Shown: in pieces, positions 56,241 through 64,000 of the stretch
Layout: every line of letters starts with the position of its first letter
How positions within the stretch are numbered: the first letter of the stretch is position 1
From: Symsagittifera roscoffensis
Taxonomy: Eukaryota; Xenacoelomorpha; Acoela; Convolutidae
Length of the DNA stretch: 64,000 bases
Assembly (NCBI RefSeq): GCF_963678635.1
Contig: NC_087068.1
Location: 31,250,318-31,314,317 of the forward strand
Reading direction: 5' to 3'
Position numbers and translations under genes: made by a program
The notes under the pieces: generated by a model
Told to the model about the DNA's origin: nothing
The model's database searches: none
The model's input: the letters and a program-made list of their open reading frames with translations, nothing else

Positions 56241-56732
56241 GCTGTTTTTCCTGGAAGCTTGCAAGTCGTCCAATTATTTTCAATGACGGTCAGCAACTTC
56301 TTGAAACAGAACCCCTCCTATTATATTTCAGCAGAAAGTAACTGATGGAAAAAAAATTGAAGAACAGCACCACTGAAGAATCTGCATGAGCTATCAAGTG
56401 TGTCTGAGCATGAGCTATCAAGAGCTATCCTGCAATGCATTTTGTATCTTTTTATGTAAGAAACGCTTCTGGAAGTTTTGGACAAACGTGTTCTCAAAAA
56501 AAAAGCCATTGGCTGGCATTTCAAGGCAAGAAACGTCGGAATAATCTCATGTTTAAACAAGTTGATCTAAACTCGATGCGGTAACAGTGGAATCTGAGTT
56601 TTGTACAGCGTGTAGTTTTTTCTTGAAAGCCATTAAGGCATCGCGTTTCTCCAAAATCGTTTCGAAAAGTTGCCATGGTAAAACTCTTTTATTTGAAGTC
56701 ATAATCTCAACTGTTACATCAAAGATATAAAA
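56241..56732 (-). repeat. Second copy of the PLE 5' segment (direct repeat of 54.7-55.2 kb)
   Basis: About 500 bp that repeats 54707-55247 in the same orientation with scattered changes and one deletion. It contains the same minus-strand start MTSNKRVLPWQLFETILEKR. It is either a truncated second insertion of the PLE or a segmental duplication. Confidence 0.8.
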
Positions 56733-56735
56733 ACA

Positions 56736-57070
56736 GACTCACTGGTAGGCCTCCACCTTCAGCAATGCAGTCTTGAGGGAAATAGTGCAGATTTTTAATA
56801 TAGAAATTATAGACAGGTCGAACAGCCAAACAAAATTGTTAACCTTGAGTCAATACATATCAGGAAGGAGAAACCGGGCTCACTGGTAAGGCCTCCACCT
56901 TCAGCAATGCAGTATTGAGGGAAATAGTGCAGATGTTAATTGAGAAATTATAGATAGGTCGAACAGCCAAACAAAATTGTTAACACTAAGGCAATACATA
57001 TCAGGAAAGAGAAACCGGACTTGAACACGCGCCATAAGTTTAGGAGCAGGGAATTAACACAGAAAACTTA
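56736..57070 (+). mobile_element. Two tandem PLE 3' ends
   Basis: A unit of about 141 bp beginning CTCACTGGTAGGCCTCCACC occurs at 56736 and again at 56877, each followed by AATAGTGCAGAT and AGGTCGAACAGCCAAACAAA. The same sequence closes the longer PLE copy at 60481-60660, where it encodes the end of the GIY-YIG endonuclease (PVGLHLQQCSLEG, then TKLLTL and NTRHEFRSREL in shifting frames). Confidence 0.8.
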
Positions 57071-58945
57071 GTCCCAAGTTTTTATTTCGTTTTATATTTA
57101 AAACGTAAATGTCTAAATCGAAGTTATGACGCAGAAGCTTCCAGACAAATTCAAAAAAATCCTATAATTAATTTTGAGGCTAAACAAATTTTAACCTAAG
57201 CAGTAACTTTAGGAGTCAACTGTGATTGGCTAGTTTTTTACAAGATGGCTTAGAACCAAAATGTATGTGAATTATTGTAAATAACTTTTGTAAATTGATA
57301 TTTTATCGTAACTTAGATCAGTTTTTTAAAAAACCTTGACGATGAAGATAGTTGCAAAAACATTTTTAAATTACTTTTTATCGAAAATTTTTCAATTCTT
57401 TTCGTAAATTTGTGATAAACCAAAAAACGAAAAGCGAACAGTTTTCCCATTAAAGTGCCAGTATCTAAAAATTTAATGGTTTTTATCAATAAATAAGGAA
57501 TTTTTATAGTGTTTCTCATCATACGTAGAATATGACAGATTTTTATTTGAGTTAACGAAAAGTTTCATGTTGTAGCAGCTAACTTTATGTTCCTCAGCAT
57601 CAACACTCTCGAAAGATGTGAGAAAAAACGATACGAGAGCCTTGTTACAATAATTTCCGGCCTATCCCTTAATAACAACTCACTGAACTAAGCAAAGAAC
57701 CTTTGATGATTACTGGAAGACAGTACATTGAAAGAGAAAAAAGTGGTTGTGCGGCACGACGTGATGAACAACACTATTAACAGCCACAGAAGCAACAACT
57801 ATCGCCCAGCCAGTGTCGAGGAGCTAACAAACTACTTGAAATCGAAGAAGTAGCAGATATTGGTGATCGTCTATTGCAGAAGTGAAGGAACGCTTGACTT
57901 GTTAAGTCAGCTACTCGGCTTTGGTGTGCTCTTTATTCCTGCAACAAAACGTCTAATCTCCAAGAGCAAAAAAAAAACGACCCAGAGCAGCTCAAGGAAT
58001 TTCAGTTAGTACGGTTTCGCTAAGTTACACAAGGCTGAGACATCCCTACGACCAGTACTATCGCTTTCGGGCAGCTCGTTTGAGTATCTTAACAAAACGC
58101 TTGCAAATTTTTTTGACAACATCGATGGAGCCACTATAGAAGTCAATACTAAAGATGCTAGAGAAACAATTGAAAACATTGCTTTAGAACCTGATGAAAT
58201 TTTAATATCTCTTGATGTGAAAAGTTTGTAAGCTAACGTTCCCTTGAAGAAAGCAATTGAACATGCCTTACAGAAGCTGTACGGCCAGGAGTCTCCTACT
58301 GAAGTTCAAAGAGCAACTACGAAAAGGCTTTTGAATATGGCGGTCAGCAAAGTATATTTCAAGTGTAATGATTTATGGCATGTGCAAGTTGATGGTCTTG
58401 CAATGGGCGCTTCCTTCGCTGCAATTCTTGCAAATCTATGACCGAAAGAGTACGAGTTTGCTCTGAGACAAAAAATACCGGTGGGAACGGAGATACAGCC
58501 AATAAATGACTAAAACGATTTGTGCCCATGTTGGCGCAGGAAAGGAACAAATAAATCAAACTGGGGTGGAATGCGAGAGTTGCTGAAACTGGTATCATCT
58601 AAAGTGCGGAAAATTTTCCGATGATTCATACGCATCAATAACCGAGATAGTCTGGTACTGTGAAAGCTGCTGCCGCGCTAAAAACAAGGAAAAGGATACT
58701 TCACAAGTGAAATTATTCCTCAGGTATGTGGATGACTTTGTTAGAACAGTCAAAGGTGAGCCAAGTTTTGTTCTCGATGCCGCCAATTCTCTTCATCCAA
58801 ATCTGCAGTAATTTGAACATAAATGTGTCGCAGGTTAAAGGGTGTAACATGCAACTGGTATCAAAAACCAACAAATACTGGGTTTATACTGAAGTATAGA
58901 AGCTGCGCTCCAATTCAGTTTAAGTGCGCTCCAATTCAGTTTATG
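57071..58945 (+). mobile_element. Penelope-like element, copy 1, with PHD-finger insertion in the RT
   Basis: After a terminal-repeat-like segment (57071-57560), the broken ORF reads VMNNTINSHRSNNYRPASVE, YGFAKLHK, LRPVLSLSGSSFEYLNKTL, ISLDVKSL and VDGLAMGASFAAILANL (58386-58440), typical PLE RT. Then, before the catalytic KLFLRYVDDF (YVDD at 58725-58736), about 150 bp encodes a PHD-type zinc finger: CPC at 58523, CESC at 58572-58583, WYHLKC at 58590-58607 and WYCESC at 58653-58670. From CESC to YVDD it is one frame with a single TGA after CESC. PLEs are DNA-nicking retroelements with RT plus GIY-YIG endonuclease. Copy 1 loses the 3' part and is followed directly by copy 2. Confidence 0.85.
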
Positions 58946-60660
58946 ATTAGTTTTTTGTAAAAATCTTGACGATGAACTTAGTTGCAAAAACGTTTGAAAA
59001 TTACTTTTTATCAAAAAACTTTTTTTGAAAATTTGTGATAAACCAAAAAGCGAAGAGCGTAGGATTTCAACTGTTTTCCCATTAAAGTGCCAGTATCTAA
59101 AATTTTAATGGTTTTTATCAATAAATAAGGAATTTTTATGCTGCTTCTCATCATACGTAGAATATGACAGATTTTTATTTGAGTTACCGAAACGTTTCAT
59201 ATTGTAGCATCTAACTCTTTGTTCTTCAGCATCAACACTCTCAAAAGATGTGAGAAAAAGCGACACGAGCGCCTTGTTACAATAATTTTTGGCCTATCCC
59301 TCAATAACAACTCGCTGAACTAAGGAAAGGACCTTCGATTATTACTGGAAGACAGTCCATTTAAAGAGAAAAAAGTGTTTGTATGGCAGGATGTGGTGAA
59401 CAACACCATTAGTAGCCACAGAACCAACAACTATCGCCCAGCCTGTGTCGAGGAGCTAACAAACTAATTAAAATCGAAGAAGCAGCAGATATTGGTGATC
59501 GTCTCGTGCAGAAGTGAAGGAACGCTTGACTTGTTTAGTCAGCTACTCGGCTATGGTGTGCTCTTTTTTCTGCAAAAAAACGGCTAATCTCCAAGAGCAA
59601 ACAAAACGACCCAGAGCAGCTAAAGGAATTTCAGTGCGGAATATCATCTAAAGTGCGGAAAATTATCCGATGATTCATACGCATCAATAACCGAGATAGT
59701 CTGGTACTGTGAAAGCTGCTGCCGCGCTAAAAACAAGGAAAAGGATATTTCACAAGTGAAATTATTCCTCAGGTATGAGGATGACCTTGTTAGAACAGTC
59801 AAAGGTGAGCCTAGTTTTTTTCTCGATGCCGCCAATTCTCTCCATCCAAATCTGCAGTTCACTCTAGAGAAAACTAGTTCAGAGGGGAACTTGACGGTCC
59901 TGAATTTGAACGTAAATGTATCGCAGATTAAGGGTGTAACCTCAATTGGTATCAAAAATCAACAAATACTGGGTTTATACTGAAGTATAGAAGCTGCGCT
60001 CCAATTCAGTTCAACTGTAGTGTTATTCAAGGCCTTGTACACAGAGTTTGTAGGAGTAACTCTAACTGGGAGCAATTTGATGAGGCTATGGAAACTAAAA
60101 GAGCGCAAGGGCTGAAAAATCAGTACCCTTAAAGTTGGTCCAAAAAGTGCGGCAGACGCCCTGTGCAAAAAGATCGAGGGTAAGGGCAAATCCTTGGATA
60201 ATGAGAGAGTAGTTTGTCAACTCAATCACCAAAGGTTGTGAAGCCCCCGAAGCTGATGCTGAAATATAGAGGTAACCAAAGCAACAATTTTGCAAACAGG
60301 TTACGAAATTTAACTAACGTTCAACCGGTTTTCACCACAAGAAAGATAGAAACTTGTTTACCATAGCTGAAATGTCCTCAACTCAAGAATGGTTTATAAA
60401 CTGTCATGTAGTGGATGCACTTCCACCTATGTCGGACAAACTGTTTGACATTTGACCACTAGAATTGAGGAACATCATAAAGCAGACGCACCGGTAGGCC
60501 TGCACCTTCAGCAATGCAGTCTTGAGGGAATTAGTGCAGATGGTAATTGAGAAATTATAGACAGGTCGAACAGCCAAACAAAGTTGTTAACCCTGAGGCA
60601 ATACATATCAGGAAAGAGAAACCGGAATTGAACACGCGCCATGAGTTTAGGAGCAGGGAG
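58946..60660 (+). mobile_element. Penelope-like element, copy 2, internally deleted, with GIY-YIG end
   Basis: Begins with the same segment as 57310-57560 and repeats copy 1, but joins 59635 directly to the middle of the PHD finger, losing about 570 bp that contain the RT fingers and motif B. The catalytic box reads YEDD instead of YVDD. It continues through NSLHPNLQFTLEKTSSEGN to a GIY-YIG endonuclease at about 60392-60535 (VYKLSC, CTSTYVGQT, then TGA, RIEEHH). The end matches the tandem 3' ends at 56.7-57.0 kb. Confidence 0.85.
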
Positions 60661-61090
60661 TTGACACAAAAAATTTAGTCCCAAAAAAATTTTGGTTTTA
60701 TAGTTAAAACGTACATGTCTGGAAGTTTCTCTGTCATAAATTCGATTTAGACATGTACGTTTTCAGCATAAAACCAAAATTATTTTGGGACTAAACTTTT
60801 CGTGTTAACTCCCTGCTCAAATGCAGAAACTTGCATACAAATCAAATAAAAATCTTATAATTATTTTTAGAGGCTAAAAGTTTTTAAATCTTAATAGTAG
60901 TTTTAGAAGTCAACTGTGATTGGCTGATTCCTTAACACGATGGTTTAGAACCAAAAGTCATGTGATTTATTGTAAATAGTATTTAGAAATTGATGTTACA
61001 TTTAGGTTAGTTTATTGTAAAATCTTAATACACATAGTTGCGAAAACGTTTGAAAATTACGTTTTATGAAAAATTTCTACAATGACTTGG
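60640..61090. repeat. PLE terminal segment with a long inverted repeat
   Basis: Sequence after the GIY-YIG end matches 57040-57340. Within it, GAGCAGGGAGTTGACAC...TTAGTCCCAAAA at about 60650 is mirrored by TTTTGGGACTAA...GTGTTAACTCCCTGCTC ending at about 60820, with ACGTACATGTCT / AGACATGTACGT nearer the centre. It is a foldback of about 80-bp arms. PLE copies often carry such inverted tails on their terminal repeats. Confidence 0.8.
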
Positions 61091-61433
61091 TTTTATTTTG
61101 AAAGCCATTGAGTTGATTTGGTTTGTTGAGCTCGAATTTCTACAATGGCGCTACAAACTTGCCTTTTTTTAGATGCATTACGGCAAAAATTGACCCACAA
61201 GTTCCTCCGAAAAAAATTTTTTTGCGCCAACTTACCCGTTTCTCTGTAAAACTTGCCTTGTTATTTTATGTTGAAAGAGGGGAACTTTCTAAAGCAATAA
61301 AAATGAACGAATTCAAGACAAAGGTGAGCATGGATTATACTTGGAAGGACTGAGATCAAGACTGTTCCGCGTTAGCCAACCCGATCAAGTAACACAAACA
61401 AAAATACAAAATCAACTACCACAAACAATAATT

Positions 61434-61730
61434 GGACTGGGTTGAGTGATATTAAAGCCATTTCAATCGTGATTCGAGCCAGATTTAAAGATGTTCAAAT
61501 TAGTTTCCCAGTATTAAGAAAAACCGGTTCGAAATTTTTGATTTTTGTCGTCTTAGTTCGAGCGAATAAAGCAAGCGAGCAGGCTTTTTTGTTTTTGACG
61601 CGAAATCAGCTACCAAGAATCATAATCGGACTGGGTTGAGTGATAAATCAGGTTAAAGCCCTTTCAGTCGTGATTCGAACAACGTGATTTTTCGTTTTAT
61701 TTCGAGCGAGTGAGCAGGCTTACATTAGCT
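61434..61730 (+). repeat. Two-copy tandem repeat, period about 195 bp
   Basis: GGACTGGGTTGAGTGATA...AGCC.TTTCA.TCGTGATTCGA at 61434 recurs at 61628, and the following GCGAG..AGCAGGCTT recurs likewise. The copies have diverged. Function unknown. Confidence 0.65.
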
Positions 61731-63311
61731 TATTAATGATTTATTCAAGCCTTGAAAATTTTGTTTCACTAAAATCGAGTTAGTTTTTGAAGTTCGTAGC
61801 TTCATCTTAGTAATTAAAAATTTCCAAAATTTGGGGAAAGTAATTTATAAAATTGTTTTAAAAAAGTTTTTTTTTTTAACTTTTTTTGTTGTTTTTCTTG
61901 TTATTTTTCTTCAAAATTGTTTTCCAGTTTGCATGTTTTTCAATGACTGACAAAAACGCCTAAGTTCTACTTTTTCGCTTAGATTTCTTTATCCCACCAA
62001 GCCGAAAAAACTACATTACCTGGAATAATAAATTTGTTGTGTTTTTTATAAGACTGGTCGGAGCATTCTATGCTACTTGCACAGTAAACAACTATGCTTG
62101 TTTCTGTTTGGAATGAGATTGTTGCAATGCAAAATTAATTGATAAAATTAAAGACAAACGTGATCATAAAACGTAGTTGAACTGAGGCAAACGTGAACTA
62201 GAAACAAGACCGCTCGCATATCAGGGCGAAGAACTGAATTTCCCGACTGCCTTTTATTGTCTATGGAGCAGTAATAACATGAAGAAGCAATAAAAACAAA
62301 ATGAATTATTTTTATTTAAAAATTTTTGTGAAAATCATTGCCCCAACGCCATATAAAACTCAAAGTAATAGATTTTGCTCCCAGTAACAAATCATGTAGA
62401 TCAAATAAGCATCCTTCAACCAATTTGGAAGGATTTCTATGAGAGATTAAACTCCGCTTAAGCCTTAATAGCTCAAAACTTATTGTGCGTTAATTGCCCC
62501 AAATTGGCCAAAATGGCAATCGTCAAACCCCCAGCGTTTTACAAAAATTATTACAGGTGAAAAATCTTTTCAAATTTAGGCTGTCTTTTGAATGATATAA
62601 AAAATTCCGTCGAAAATGGCTAGTTAAAAAGTCGAAATCTATCTGAAGAAAAAATCCCACCCCGAGCACAAATGTTCCGTTACATTCGTATGAGTCGAAA
62701 AATAACGTCAAACTGAGTCGAAAGGTAATTTCAAACTTAGTCAGAACAAAAAGTTAAACTGAGTCGAAACAGAAATTGAACTGAATCGAATCAAGTTTCA
62801 AAAACCAGGCAAATTTTTTGGCTCAACGACCCTGGTAAAGTTCGAATTTTGTTTAAATTTGCTGCTGGCGTAGTGAAATTTGGGCTGCTAAGTTTTTTTT
62901 CTTCCGGGCAAATTATTTTTGTTGAAAGGCTTGTTCTATACTTAATGAATATTTCTTCCGAGAAATACTCTTGTGTGTTGTAAATGTTTCATCCGAACGC
63001 GACAATTAGAGCGCGCACGTAATCATCAAATAATTTACGTCCATAGTAAAAAAAATGGTCGAGTAGTAACAAAGGTCAAGCAGTACAAAACTTTGCTGCG
63101 GCATTGCTGGGTCTATTTTATTAATTATGTCACCCAATTACCAATCTCATCTAACATCTTGAACAGAAACTCTTTGTTTCAGTCTGATTCGCTAGAATTA
63201 GCCAATCAAAATGTTTTCTTCGCAATTTTCATTTGACTTACAAAAAAGCCAAGCCAGCCAATATAGTAGATTGTTTGGTCCGCCATTCAGGTTTTAAATA
63301 AGCTGCAGAGA
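61731..63311. other. AT-rich region without recognised genes
   Basis: Short frames only. A small cluster of ACTGAGTCGAAA-like words occurs at about 62690-62790 with irregular 25-40 bp spacing. Confidence 0.4.
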
Positions 63312-63588
63312 CAGGGGTGGATTTAGGAGAGGGGTATGGACTCCTCCCCCTTCAGGGACTTGACCCCCTGCAGACCCAAAGGAGCCCCTTTGTACTATTT
63401 TGAGATATTCATTTTTTGGTGACGGATCCTAAAAATTTTCGGCCTGTTTTTTCAAAACTTTGCCTGCTGCCCAGAAATTTTGGCGAGAACAGGCTCTTTG
63501 TAGTGTTTTGGGAGAGCTCGGAAAATCAATTTGGTCAATCTAAAAACAAAAAAAAGTTCAATTTTCCAAAATCCTAGATCCGCCCCTG
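63312..63588. mobile_element. hAT-like MITE, 277 bp
   Basis: The ends are inverted: CAGGGGTGGATTTAGGA at 63312 and TCCTAGATCCGCCCCTG ending at 63588 (15 of 17 match). The flanks TGCAGAGA (63304-63311) and AGCAGAGA (63589-63596) are 8 bp with one mismatch. CAGGGG-type ends plus an 8-bp duplication are typical of hAT elements. There is no transposase, so it is non-autonomous. Confidence 0.8.
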
Positions 63589-63596
63589 AGCAGAGA

Positions 63597-64000
63597 TGTA
63601 CCCAAACCAAGAAAAAAATATAGCTCCAGGAGAAAAAGAACCACTTCAAATCAGCTCTTAATTAGGCTTTGTTAGAAGTCGGCTAAAGAATATAGTGATC
63701 TCATTTTTACTAACCAAAACAATCAGTGGGATCAGTGTTTTGTTCTGCGCTTTTATTTATTGAACATTACAAAATCACAAAAGTGAAAATATTAAGTAAA
63801 AAGACCCCAATGTTGTTTTTCAAACAAAATAGGCTTCAGCAAGGTAATTATTTCAAAAAACTCATTTAACGAGTTTTTATTCACCGTAGAACAAACATGA
63901 AACTATCACAGTTATCGTCACAGAATGGCAAAAATAGCTTCTTTGTTTTATAACCGAAGGTGCGCTACTGTCATGTCGGTTGCTTGCTTCTTCTGTTTGG
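63597..64000. other. Unassigned end of window
   Basis: No gene or repeat recognised. Confidence 0.4.

Noticed and set aside
58590-58625. Hammerhead ribozyme in the PLE, from CCGATGATTC-like sequence
   Set aside because: The conserved CUGAUGA and GAAA cores are not both present and this segment codes for the PHD finger.

Overview
The window is repeat-dominated, AT-rich eukaryotic DNA, probably from an invertebrate animal. The Ty3/gypsy pol, the Penelope-like elements (PLEs) with GIY-YIG ends and the LINE reverse transcriptases look like families common in marine invertebrates, possibly a cnidarian. That is recognition, not a search result. I see no host gene, rRNA, tRNA or CRISPR.

Layout. 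1-640: decayed LINE reverse transcriptase. 1196-19650: a tandem satellite with a unit of about 905-922 bp, headed by an inverted junction and fading into degenerate copies after about 17.4 kb. 19651-21791: unassigned AT-rich DNA. 21792-45847: one 24-kb LTR retrotransposon of the Ty3/gypsy group, with LTRs of 919 and 920 bp that differ by nine substitutions and one indel, so it is young. 45848-49266: degenerate repeats, a reverse-strand LINE and a foldback hairpin. 49980-61090: nested PLE fragments, a second LINE fragment and inverted scraps of a divergent relative of the LTR. 61434-61730: a short tandem repeat. 63312-63588: a hAT-like MITE.

The LTR element is the main discovery. It has a 3-kb leader carrying more than a dozen copies of an AATCCGGAGGGGT-like motif. 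A gag-protease frame follows (coiled coil, capsid-like region, two CCHC knuckles, DTGA protease). The pol frame holds RT, RNase H, a long acidic linker and integrase, and ends in a macro (ADP-ribose-binding) domain whose second half lies in another frame. Beyond pol are about 9 kb of extra coding sequence that ordinary Ty3/gypsy elements lack. The first extra protein has an SGNH/GDSL hydrolase domain with all catalytic blocks intact; the others are not recognisable. The ORFs fall into five long frames: gag-PR, pol-macro, the SGNH frame, a fourth frame, and a fifth that begins at a TGATG stop-start overlap. Single in-frame stops cut several frames and could be neutral decay or readthrough sites. 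No envelope protein is evident.

Limits: all homology calls come from reading motifs by eye; no search, alignment score or structure prediction was run.
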